Notes under the pieces: model-generated | The model's input: only the letters and a program-made list of their open reading frames with translations | The model's database searches: none | What the model was told of the DNA's origin: nothing | Assembly (NCBI GenBank): GCA_933822405.4 | Contig: CAKOGP040001001.1 | Span: 434,056-498,055, forward strand | DNA length: 64,000 nucleotides | Reading direction: 5' to 3' | Source: Cylindrotheca closterium | Taxonomy: Eukaryota > Bacillariophyta > Bacillariophyceae > Bacillariales > Bacillariaceae | Position numbers and translations under genes: made by a program | Part shown: positions 30,797-42,549 of the stretch, piece by piece | Layout: each line of letters opens with the position of its first letter | Numbering within the stretch: the stretch's first letter is position 1

Positions 30797-33700
30797 TCAA
30801 CCCTTGACGATATTCTCGACCTTGGACAGTTCATTCGCCAGATCGTCAATCAAAGTCTGTACCATCCGGCTTCCCGCCCGTCCAGATGGGTCTTGAGATT
30901 CACTTCCACCGTGTCGAATAATGCCATCATCCGAATGCATCCGATACCAGTCCTGTTGCTTGAAGTGGCTGTGGATCTTGTCCCAGGGTTGCCCCTTCAA
31001 CTCTTCAGATCCTGGTTGCCCCTTGTAGGCGATGGCGATGAGATTGCCACAGGCAGTCTGAACTTTCCGCTCGTACCGCCTGACGACCTTGGACAAGGTC
31101 TCGACCTCAGAGACAATATGCGACGTCAATATCAATTCACTTCCATGTGACCTTGCAGAGGCAAGCGAGTTAGCAGAGGTACCGGAGGTGACCGAGGTCC
31201 TTCGTGCACTTCGTTCCTTGTTCCGTGCTATTGCAGCTTTCGTCATTTCCTCAGTAATTCTCTTCCCTTCAAGCTCCCACCGCTTCCGATTACTGCGGGC
31301 TTGCTTGATGAGCTGGTTGCTGACAATGTCAAAAATACCGCATTCTTGAAGATTTTCAGCAAGTGGAATCACCCAATTGTCAAAGAACCACAGCTCGCCG
31401 TTGTACCAGTTGGTCGATGGATCCTTGGGGGTCCGTCCGTCTCGATAGGCATCGTAAAATTCGTTGAACAGCTTCTCGTTCCACTCTCGATACAGCTCCC
31501 AGTTTTGCATTGTGTGCACAACATCGGATACTTGCATAAGTTGCTCAATGACAATCGTCGCCTTTGTGTTGCACTCGTCCTCGTACGAGGTAGCCGAGTT
31601 ATCGTGGAAGACCTTTTCCCACCGAATCCTGCGAGTTTCCCGAAGGTCCTTGTCGAAAATATCAGTGGCCATGACGCAATTGACAAGCAAATGACGGAGT
31701 CGTTCTTTCTCCTGGGGCGAATCAAAGAGACACTTGTGGAGGTTCCGGTAACTGTCCGACATGAGAACTGCCCATGCTGTGTCGATTGAGTTTTGCTCGG
31801 CAATACTCTTGTTGTTGTACCTCTCGGCGAGAGCTGGATTTTCATCAGCCAACTGACCGTTCGGAATTCCAATGTGACCCACATCATGGACCACAGCCGA
31901 TAGTACAATGGCAAACTTGGCAAGCGGATCAGAAGCAATACCGCTCGCATCTTTGGACCCTTCCTTGGCATGGATCCCGGTCAGCAGAAGCTTTGCAAGA
32001 TGCGCAACATGACTTGCGTGCATGAAGTTGTGGAATTCGTTGCTCTCGTATCCACTGGCAATTTGAACAACAAAGTCATGAAGCTCAGACCGAGCTTCTG
32101 GACTGAGTTCTGGAGCAGCTTGGTTCGAATTGGCACCACCTTTTCCCTTTTTCATCTCGATCACCAGTTTGACTTCGTCCACAGGATTGGTAGCTCGAAT
32201 AGACTCCCCTGAAAGAGCTGTGTCAAATGGAGTCACGGAATCATGAGATGCAGCGACGTCCCTTAGCAGCTTCTCCAAGATGTCAACGTTATTGGCGATT
32301 AGACTTTCCACAGACATATCGCAATATTTCTCCACCGAAGCGCGGCCGACAATGGCCCCTGGAAGCCTGGTAGCAGCAACCCATTCTCTTCCAGTGTCTC
32401 CCCAGAGAATAGTGTTCGTTTCGACAATTTTCTGGATATGGTCAAGGGACGGAAATGCGTCTTGCATGCGTGTGATAAGAGGCGTCACGGCATTCTTGAA
32501 GTACATGTTCTGCTCGTAAAACCAACTGTCGCGTGGATCCTCCGCTCGATCGTTCCGAAAAGCTTTCAGAATCTCCTCAAACTGCAGTCGGTTTCGCTGG
32601 ATGAAGACATTGTAGGATTGCGTGTAATGACCAATCATCGCAGTGCAGACCATTAGACAGAGTTTCGCGTCGTTCAATTCTTTGAATCCACGGGCGGCCG
32701 CTGATTCCTTCTCAGTGATGGCATCATACTCTTCGACAACTGCCAAAAGCTTCTCTTCTGTTTCGATGTCGGTGGCCAGCATCAATTTCCGCAAAGATCC
32801 ACGGAAACTTGGGCATCCAAAGATGATCTCCTCGTACAAATCCGCAAATTCTTCTTCAAGTAATTCAAATGCCGTGATGAAGGCATGACGTTGTTGGTAC
32901 GCCCCTTTGCCCTCATTCATTTGGAAATACAAATGCTTCTCTGCTTCAAGCTGCGCATTCGACACACCCTGGTGACCAATGCCATGGATCAAAACACAAA
33001 AAAGAAGGGCAAAACGGTCCCAAGGATTGTCGTAAAACGACGTGTTCTTCTCAATCCGAGAAGCCGCCCATGCCTCCCAGAGATAGACTGCCCTCGTGAA
33101 TGTTTGTGCTGTCTGATCGAAATTGTGATACGGATTTTCTTCATTGTAGAGAATGGCGATTCGCTTCACAAATTCTTCCAATTCGGCAATAACAGTTTCC
33201 ATTCTGCTGGCGCTCTTGTGAACACACTGCTGTAAACACGATGAAAGCACAGCTGTGATTCGCTCAAGCGACTGTTCCAAAGACAAGGTCTCGTCCCACT
33301 TGATACTCTCCCAGCTTTTGCCAAAGTGATAACACTGCTCTTCCGATAGATCAATGATTGTAGTCCCGGAGCCTTCGATGATGTCTTCTTCACCAGGTTC
33401 GATGTCGCCTTCAAGGAGGCTATCATCACTATGAATCGACCCATCATCAGACTCATACGTTTTGTCTTGTGGCAAAAATGATGCGACGATTCGACCACAG
33501 CTGCTCTCTTCCTTTGGTCCACTGCCAGAACTTTCACTTTGAGAACTCATGGAATGGTCGGCAACCGAAAGATCATCGACCAATCCTCCCTTGCGAAAGT
33601 ATTTTCTCTTTTTCCACGTCTTCGAAGCGATCATTTGTTCAGCGTGTTTTGAAAGTTCAGAAAGCGCTTTGGAGTTGCCCCCTTGGTTGAATTCGGTTCC

Positions 33701-35926
33701 ACTCTCGACAAAGTATGTGTAGTGTTGTCCTTTTCCTTTCATCTCTACGAGACCACGGGCCGTGAAGTTGTACTGTGGTTCGTCCAGCTTGGCGAAAGTT
33801 CGGAGGCGACTGAACAAAGCACTGGAGCAGTGAATCTTGCCAGCAATACCAGTCGACTCATGGCGAGCTGTTACATTCACCATATCTCCAAACAGACAGT
33901 AGTGGGGCGTCATGGTTCCAACAACTCCAGAGGTGCAGCTGCCAGTATGGATACCAATACGCATCTTCACTGGTGATCCATCAAGTGGTGACTTGACGTG
34001 TTTGCTACATTCAATAACAGCCAAGGCGAAATTCGTGACGTTCTCAGCATGAAATTCATCGGGCTCTGGAAGTCCCGAGCAGCACCTATATCAACGAAAC
34101 AAAATGCGTGAGCGATAATCAAAGACGTGAGCGATATTCAACATTGAACAGGTACAGGTCATTTCAAATATTCTCACATGTACGCATCGCCAACCGTTTC
34201 GACCTTGTACAAGTTGAAATGCGCAGCAAGATAGTCCATAATTGAGTAGAGCTGATTCATCATATCAATAATATCCCACGGTTCCACTTGGTCACAGATT
34301 TTGGTGAACCCAACAATATCAGAAAAGAAAAGAGTCACGTTTTCATGAAAGACTGGATCAACTGTTTTCCCCCGACGGAGGTCGTCAGCAACTTTGCGGG
34401 GGATGATACTATGCAACAGTGTGTTGGATAGATTCTTTTCCGCGTCCATCTTTCTGCTTAGCTTGTCGAGCTTGTGCGCCTTGTCGGCTTCTTGCGTCAC
34501 ATATTCTCCCAAGAAAACGGCATCGCGTTGGTTGGATTGCAATGGAAGGTCAGATAGAGTCAAGCCCATATTGTTCAGTTCAGTGACGTTTGAAACTTCA
34601 GGACTCAAGACGAACATGACCCTTTCACGTGATGTCTCAACCATCGATGCTTTGAATTTGATCCTATCATCTGACATGGCAACCTTCTTACCCTTAGGCT
34701 TGGTAGCAATCGAAGGCGATAGGATAAAATTTTGATCGGCCAGCTTCTTCATACTATTCCAGTTCCATGATGTTCCAAGAACCGGTTTAGTGATCTCGAG
34801 AAACGTGTTGATATGACTTCCCATCATTTCGCTTGCCCTTCGCTGAAGTAGCTTTGGAAGCTTCGATCCAACTTGGACAATATGGAAATCGTTGTTCACC
34901 AGAACATGGAATGGAAAAATTCCCTTCATTCTGTCGTAAGAAACACCAGGGGAGTCTTCGGAGCTAGCCATTGAGCTATCAGCAGTATCGACCGTCTTGT
35001 CAGCTGAGTCATTCTTGATGTGTTCATGAGGAAATGGACACTTGCCCTTTGAAGCATCAGACTCGTCACCCTTTTCCAAGGTGGAGGTCTTGGTGTCTTG
35101 ACCATGAGAAAAAGGACATTTTCCAGTCGATTTCTTGGTTTCTTCGATTTCAATCGTCGTTTGCTTCAGCTTGCGCCCCGAAAATGGGCACTTGGCAGGC
35201 AACGGCACGTCATCGAAGTTGACCTCTTCCTCGTCAACGTTTTGTGAAACCTTTGGAGAGAGCTTCCAGGTTTGTGTCGGATCAGTAGCAACTATCCTCC
35301 AGGTTGTGAAACTCGAACCGTCCACGTCCTGCAGTGATAGCCTAGTCATGTCAATCTCAACCCCAAAGTGGTAGGACGCGAGCTCCTGCGATATCAAGTC
35401 TGTTAGATCTTACAGAACAATATTTCATTCAGAAGTTCCATGCAGTGCTTACCTTCACGATCCCCACAACCCATGCTACTAACCGATTTCCACGCTGGCT
35501 GTAGTAATGTAATAGAATACTTCCCTCGTAGATTTCTGAGTCTGAGTCTTCGCACCAAAAGACAGGGGGGCAAAAGTTTCCGCCTGGGAAACTTTTTTGA
35601 ATGTGATCGTGCATGGCATTGAGATTCGACAACCATTGTCGTAAAGTTGAACCTTGGCATTTCAGCAATGCGTCATACCCATGTGAAAAGTGGTATCTGA
35701 TATTGTAGTGACCGTATTCCTCGAGAATGGTATCGAATGAAGAGTTCAACACCTCAGCAGCAGCTGTGATGAGGTTGACCCAAGAATCGTAGCTGTAAAA
35801 TGTTCTTGTGACGAAGGATTGATCCTGGACATCGCAACCTGCCTTTGCCTTGATTGCGTGCCATGCCTTGACTCCTTGTTGCTCGAGCACCCACTCTTCG
35901 AAGATTTCATATACAAGCCCGTGCAT
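30797..35926 (-). CDS. H-NOX/HNOBA guanylyl cyclase fused to two phosphodiesterase domains, copy B
   Basis: Exons 35926-35453, 34085... (35385-34178 and 34085-30797) give 1656 residues, with the same two introns as copy A at an exact offset of 7,702 bp over the H-NOX, HNOBA and cyclase exons. Coding sequence and introns are nearly identical to copy A; I see a handful of changes, such as D-D-L-S for D-A-F-S after the cyclase, Ala for Pro in G-I-(P/A)-G-K-I-H, and a three-residue insertion in the Ser/Thr stretch near the C-terminus (RRTSVTSGTSANS). All residues noted for copy A are kept: proximal His106, Y-x-S-x-R, three CPF motifs, cyclase metal and base-selecting residues, a degenerate first and intact second phosphodiesterase. 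Both copies therefore look functional. The 5' flanks differ more than the genes, so their expression may differ. Confidence 0.9.
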
Positions 35927-38174
35927 GGCTGAAAATAAAATGTTTGCTGATTTTGTGAGAAAGTTTGGAGTTGCGTCAGTTCGCATGAGCCTCGCGAATT
36001 GTTTCCAAAAATGACCGGGGCTTTCTGCGAAGTATCATATTTTAAATACTTATTGTGAAGTCAAAAAGACATTTGGTCATTTATTTATAGGCAAAAAGGA
36101 GAATCGAGAATGTCATGATTTTTCGGCTTTGTGAACAGGGAAGGGAAAAAAGGAAGCGACAATTCACAGCCAATGACAAGTGGGGAAGGATAAGAGCGGT
36201 GAAGTGTGGTCGACTTTTGTAGTTTCGCTTGATCATAGATGCGATCACCCGAGAAGTTTGTGTCATATTGTACAGTAGGTCATCCTGTAGTTTTCAGTAC
36301 TGTACTGTACTAGGTCCAAAGAGTTTTCAGCCGCTGACTAGGTCCAAAGAGTTTTCAGCCGATGACTAGGTCCCAAGAGTTTTCAGCCGCTGACTAGGTC
36401 CCAAGAGTTTTCAGCCGCTGACTAGGTCCCAAGAGTTAGTTTCCTGCCTCTGACTAGTTCCCAACAAGTTTCTCATTTTGGACATTTTCATTTGTGATCA
36501 TACCGGTAATATTACAGTCATTGGCAAGCAGCGGGGAGCACAAGCGGGGAAGTGACTGGTCATTTCACTTTTATTCCAGTGGGAAGTTCTTGGTTTGAGT
36601 CATAGTTCCAAGGACAGTACCAGTAATGAACACAGAGTTTTCAGCCGCTGCCTACCGTACCACCGGTATTTGCTCATCTGGATATTTTCATTTGAGAACG
36701 CATTCTGTACGCAGAATATTCGTCGATAAAATTCGTTCTGTTTCCACACACCTTGAAGACACCTCTCCTCTCTAGGATTCTCTTCCTTAAGCAAGGTATG
36801 TCATCTTTCCTCCATCCCCATCGCCTCAATCAACCAGTACATTATGACTTTCATCATCAGGCGCTCATTTTCCAACAGATTTCCTTATCATAGAAGTTCT
36901 CATGGAAGATAAAATTCGTTGTTTTCCTACACCTTTTGGCACCTGTCTTCTCTGGATTCTCACACATGTCAGTATGCGTCATCCTTCATCTATCCTCGTC
37001 TCCTCAGCCTTGTCATCGTGAATCATCTCATGTTCTTGTTAGCATCCGGCCGTCCAGTGTGAAGGCCTGCATTGTTGCAAGGGCGATCAAGCTCGAGCCA
37101 GTGACCCCATTCCATTTGCCAAGTGGAAGGGTTGCGTCGTTGACAGCCTTTGAGAATCTCGACTCAGTAATTCTTTGGGCTGCCGCTTTCAGCAATCCTA
37201 TTGTAGGTAAATCAATGATCGGGATGATTTTTGTGCGGAGTCCGTTCGTCATTATTGCAAAGCAAGATGTCAGTAGAAGAGTCGGATAAGTCAATATGAA
37301 AACTGTTTTGATGTATTTCGACAAACCATTCATTTCCACCCAGCCAATGTGTGCGTCACGCTGAAATTGTTGGTCAGTATATTTCAAGTATAGAATAAGT
37401 GATTGGATTATTGGGAGGTTAAGATTAAAGATCCAAAATATTAGATCCTTCCCACGTTGAAGTTGTTCATGGTGGCGTAAACAGTAAATAGGTCCTGTCT
37501 CGTTCCAACAGGTTGTCAAGTTGATGAGGGATGTGGATTGATGATTGATCGGCAAGACGGGAGACGTATGGGCGTTTCTAGCTCTTCCTTAGTCTCAATT
37601 TCCGTCGTGTCGATTACGGCGCGTCGCTTCAGTGAAGTACACGGTTGGCGGACGGAGCGAAGAGTGTCGACGAAGAGGACGGAAGATTTGGAGAAGACAT
37701 TGTTCGCAATGGGAGCTTGTGGGATGATGGAGACGATAGAAGGAGCTTAGCTGCTCGGTCAAGACCGTCAGCTTTTTTGCTTTTCCCGCCCTCACCACCC
37801 TCTCTCTCATTTGCACCATAGCTCGGTATACCCCATTTGGTCCGGGTTTGTCTGTCAATCCTATTGATTGTCCTTTTCGAATCCTATGATTCGACCTCGG
37901 TGCAAAACCAGTCACTAACTTAGTACCTCGCTACTGTGCCAAACCTACCCGCTTCTCGTATGTAGCATCAGGCTTTTGCCACAGTTTCCATGGTAGCATA
38001 CGTGCGCGATCTCTCCAGACAAAGACTACATCATGCGATTCATTCAAGCCCAGGAGTGGAGGCGGCGCCGGGTAATCTTCGATTAGACGTATGATACCGG
38101 TATATTATATTCAGTGTAGTCAATACGCAGTACGCATAAAATATGGTACCGGTATATTGAATACTGCAAGCATG
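35927..38174. other. 5' flank of cyclase copy B and gene-free spacer
   Basis: 35927-37531 is related to the flank of copy A. It includes a 28-bp minisatellite (36309-36437) and GAAGATAAAATTCGT units. A leftward frame at 37028-37555 and its diverged counterpart near 29167-29330 share M-N-(E/G)-L-S-K-Y and PTLLLT, perhaps a coding relic, but I do not recognise it. From 37532 to the satellite at 38175 I see no gene. Confidence 0.4.
36309..36437. repeat. 28-bp minisatellite, about 4.6 copies
   Basis: Unit ACTAGGTCC(A/C)AAGAGTTTTC followed by AGCCGCTG, starting at 36309, 36337, 36365, 36393 and 36421, with a further degenerate unit near 36461. It lies in the 5' flank of cyclase copy B; no equivalent array is seen at copy A. 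Confidence 0.85.
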
Positions 38175-41100
38175 TGTTTAAAGGGTGTGCATTGACAACA
38201 AGAATAATCGTAAAACCTTGATGCCTTAAAATTAATTGTGTTGATGTGAAAACATACAAGCAAACTATCGCTCAACGTACGCATAACGCGCACGTACAAA
38301 TCGCTAGTGTTGTCGGCTTCAGTCAGCGAGCCAACCAGTCTCAGGTATGTCTGCCTGGCCTTTAAACACTCCTCTCAAGCTGGAAACGCGCTAAAGCGTA
38401 ACAGATTGCAAATGGGGCAAGGACTTTGTTTCAAAGGTTGGACAAACAGTTCACAAACAAGGATTTCAACGAAACAGGGTACGTGGTTCGGTCAGGGCTG
38501 GAGACCTACATCCACCAGTACATGGATATATCGAATCATCGATCAATATCATAGACATATCGAATCACACATCGATAAATATCAAAACATAGAAATATTG
38601 AATCACCGATCAATATCATATATATATCAAATCACACATTGATCAATATCATATACATATCGGATCAATCATCAATAAATATCAAAACATAGAAATATTG
38701 AATCACCGATCAATATCATAGATATATCAAATCACACATTGATCAATATCATATATATATCGAATCACACATCGATAAATATCAAAACATAGAAATATTG
38801 AATCACCGATCAATATCATAGATATATCAAATCACACATTGATCAATATCATATATATATCGGATCAATCATCAATCTTTTTGATGTTCATCAAAATTTC
38901 TTTATTGTATGATGATCAGAAAAGGGGTCAGACAAACAGGTCATCCTCGTCATGTAGTAGTAGGGCAGCATCAAAAATTCGGGATGTTCCTATGCAGCAT
39001 ATTCGGGAATTGTAGGTCGGACCGATGTATGTCGGTCAGTATCACTCAGAACAGAACCACTGGATCCAAGCACATTTACATTGGCGTGGATGTCAAGTTC
39101 AGTCCTAGAATCAACCGGATGCTCAGCAGTAGTGTCATCAATTTGAGGTCAGCCGCAGGTGTGGCAAAGAATGGTGGGGACGTATTCATAGAAATTGTCG
39201 TCCATCATCTTCCGCCAGGGTTGGTCTGGTGGCTCAAGAATCCAATGCATCGCTTGTAATTTTCAATACATTACTGATACAACAGTGGGTTCCGCCGTGA
39301 CCAGTCAAGCCTTGCTCTTATCGAGAATAAAAGCACCGACTTCAGTAGATTTTCTTCAGCCTTTTGTCTTGGTCGACTTCTTGGAAAATTCAACCGTCTT
39401 CGGCTCATTTTGGCTCATTTCAGAAAATCAAAGCGTCTTGTCGTTTCAGGCATTGACTTCAAAGGAAAATGCGTTATAAAGAGCATTAGTCGTAGGTGTA
39501 GTAGCATCATAACAGAATCGTAGAGTGATGGGAGCTGATAAACTGTTTAAAGGATGTGCATTGACCTCAAAGGATAATCGTAAAACCTTGATGCCTTAAA
39601 AATTAATTGTGTTGATGTGAAAACATCCAAGCAAACTATCGCTCAACGTACGCATAACGCGCACATACAAATCGCTAGTGTTGTCGGCTTCAGTCAGCGA
39701 GCCAACCAGTCTCAGGTATGTCTGCCTGGCCTTAAAACACTCCTCTCAAGCTGGAAACGCGCTAAAGCGTAACAGATTGCAAATGGGGCAAGGACTTTGT
39801 TTCAAAGGTTGGACAAACAGTTCACAAACAAGGGTTTCAACGAAACAGGGTACGTGGTTCGGTCAGGGCTGGAGACCTACATCCACCAGTACATGGATAT
39901 ATCGAATCATCGATCAATATCATAGACATATCGAATCACACATCGATAAATATCAAAACATAGAAATATTGAATCACCGATCAATATCATATATATATCA
40001 AATCACACATTGATCAATATCATATACATATCGGATCAATCATCAATAAATATCAAAACATAGAAATATTGAATCACCGATCAATATCATAGATATATCA
40101 AATCACACATTGATCAATATCATATATATATCGAATCACACATCGATAAATATCAAAACATAGAAATATTGAATCACCGATCAATATCATAGATATATCA
40201 AATCACACATTGATCAATATCATATATATATCGGATCAATCATCAATCTTTTTGATGTTCATCAAAATTTCTTTATTGTATGATGATCAGAAAAGGGGTC
40301 AGACAAACAGGTCATCCTCGTCATGTAGTAGTAGGGCAGCATCAAAAATTCGGGATGTTCCTATGCAGCATATTCGGGAATTGTAGGTCGGACCGATGTA
40401 TGTCGGTCAGTATCACTCAGAACAGAACCACTGGATCCAAGCACATTTACATTGGCGTGGATGTCAAGTTCAGTCCTAGAATCAACCGGATGCTCAGCAG
40501 TAGTGTCATCAATTTGAGGTCAGCCGCAGGTGTGGCAAAGAATGGTGGGGACGTATTCATAGAAATTGTCGTCCATCATCTTCCGCCAGGGTTGGTCTGG
40601 TGGCTCAAGAATCCAATGCATCGCTTGTAATTTTCAATACATTACTGATACAACAGTGGGTTCCGCCGTGACCAGTCAAGCCTTGCTCTTATCGAGAATA
40701 AAAGCACCGACTTCAGTAGATTTTCTTCAGCCTTTTGTCTTGGTCGACTTCTTGGAAAATTCAACCGTCTTCGGCTCATTTTGGCTCATTTCAGAAAATC
40801 AAAGCGTCTTGTCGTTTCAGGCATTGACTTCAAAGGAAAATGCGTTATAAAGAGCATTAGTCGTAGGTGTAGTAGCATCATAACAGAATCGTAGAGTGAT
40901 GGGAGCTGATAAACTGTTTAAAGGATGTGCATTGACCTCAAAGGATAATCGTAAAACCTTGATGCCTTAAAAATTAATTGTGTTGATGTGAAAACATCCA
41001 AGCAAACTATCGCTCAACGTACGCATAACGCGCACATACAAATCGCTAGTGTTGTCGGCTTCAGTCAGCGAGCCAACCAGTCTCAGGTATGTCTGCCTGG

Positions 41101-42483
41101 CCTTAAAACACTCCTCTCAAGCTGGAAACGCGCTAAAGCGTAACAGATTGCAAATGGGGCAAGGACTTTGTTTCAAAGGTTGGACAAACAGTTCACAAAC
41201 AAGGGTTTCAACGAAACAGGGTACGTGGTTCGGTCAGGGCTGGAGACCTACATCCACCAGTACATGGATATATCGAATCATCGATCAATATCATAGACAT
41301 ATCGAATCACACATCGATAAATATCAAAACATAGAAATATTGAATCACCGATCAATATCATATATATATCAAATCACACATTGATCAATATCATATACAT
41401 ATCGGATCAATCATCAATAAATATCAAAACATAGAAATATTGAATCACCGATCAATATCATAGATATATCAAATCACACATTGATCAATATCATATATAT
41501 ATCGAATCACACATCGATAAATATCAAAACATAGAAATATTGAATCACCGATCAATATCATAGATATATCAAATCACACATTGATCAATATCATATATAT
41601 ATCGGATCAATCATCAATCTTTTTGATGTTCATCAAAATTTCTTTATTGTATGATGATCAGAAAAGGGGTCAGACAAACAGGTCATCCTCGTCATGTAGT
41701 AGTAGGGCAGCATCAAAAATTCGGGATGTTCCTATGCAGCATATTCGGGAATTGTAGGTCGGACCGATGTATGTCGGTCAGTATCACTCAGAACAGAACC
41801 ACTGGATCCAAGCACATTTACATTGGCGTGGATGTCAAGTTCAGTCCTAGAATCAACCGGATGCTCAGCAGTAGTGTCATCAATTTGAGGTCAGCCGCAG
41901 GTGTGGCAAAGAATGGTGGGGACGTATTCATAGAAATTGTCGTCCATCATCTTCCGCCAGGGTTGGTCTGGTGGCTCAAGAATCCAATGCATCGCTTGTA
42001 ATTTTCAATACATTACTGATACAACAGTGGGTTCCGCCGTGACCAGTCAAGCCTTGCTCTTATCGAGAATAAAAGCACCGACTTCAGTAGATTTTCTTCA
42101 GCCTTTTGTCTTGGTCGACTTCTTGGAAAATTCAACCGTCTTCGGCTCATTTTGGCTCATTTCAGAAAATCAAAGCGTCTTGTCGTTTCAGGCATTGACT
42201 TCAAAGGAAAATGCGTTATAAAGAGCATTAGTCGTAGGTGTAGTAGCATCATAACAGAATCGTAGAGTGATGGGAGCTGATAAACTGTTTAAAGGCATGT
42301 GCATTGACCTCAAAGGGTAATCGTAAAACCTTGATGCCTTAAAATTAATTGTGTTGATGTGAAAACATCCAAGCAAACTATCGCTCAACGTACGCATAAC
42401 GCGCACGTACAAATCGCTATAGTGTTGTCGGCTTCAGTCAGCGAGCCAACCAGTCTCAGGTATGTCTGCCTGGCCTTAAAACA
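38175..42483. repeat. 1,371-bp tandem satellite, three full units plus a partial
   Basis: Units at 38175-39543, 39544-40914, 40915-42285 and a partial to about 42483. Units 2 and 3 appear identical; unit 1 differs at a few bases. Each unit contains an internal AT-rich array of about 360 bp built from alternating ATATCGAATCA, AATATCAAAACATAGAAAT and GATCAATATCATATATATAT elements (first unit about 38516-38876). All frames are short and unrecognised in both strands, so I read it as non-coding satellite DNA. The real copy number may be larger if the assembly collapsed it. Confidence 0.9.
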
Positions 42484-42494
42484 CATGCGCGAGA

Positions 42495-42549
42495 ATGCTA
42501 TTTTAATTGATTACACCGACTAAATAAAAAAACAAGTCAGTCATACTAT
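42495..42549 (+). repeat. Left part of dispersed repeat copy 2, split by an inserted element
   Basis: ATTGATTACACCGACT and following bases match 29945-29990 of dispersed repeat copy 1. The match resumes only after 45430, on the other side of the inverted-repeat element. Confidence 0.5.

Noticed and set aside
36309..36480. 28-bp array considered as a CRISPR
   Set aside because: Units are contiguous with no spacers and the context is eukaryotic; it is a minisatellite.
38307..42221. Repeated frames of 94-116 codons in each 1,371-bp unit, considered as a small gene family
   Set aside because: They overlap each other in different frames, run into the AT-rich array and have no recognisable domain; identity between units explains their recurrence.
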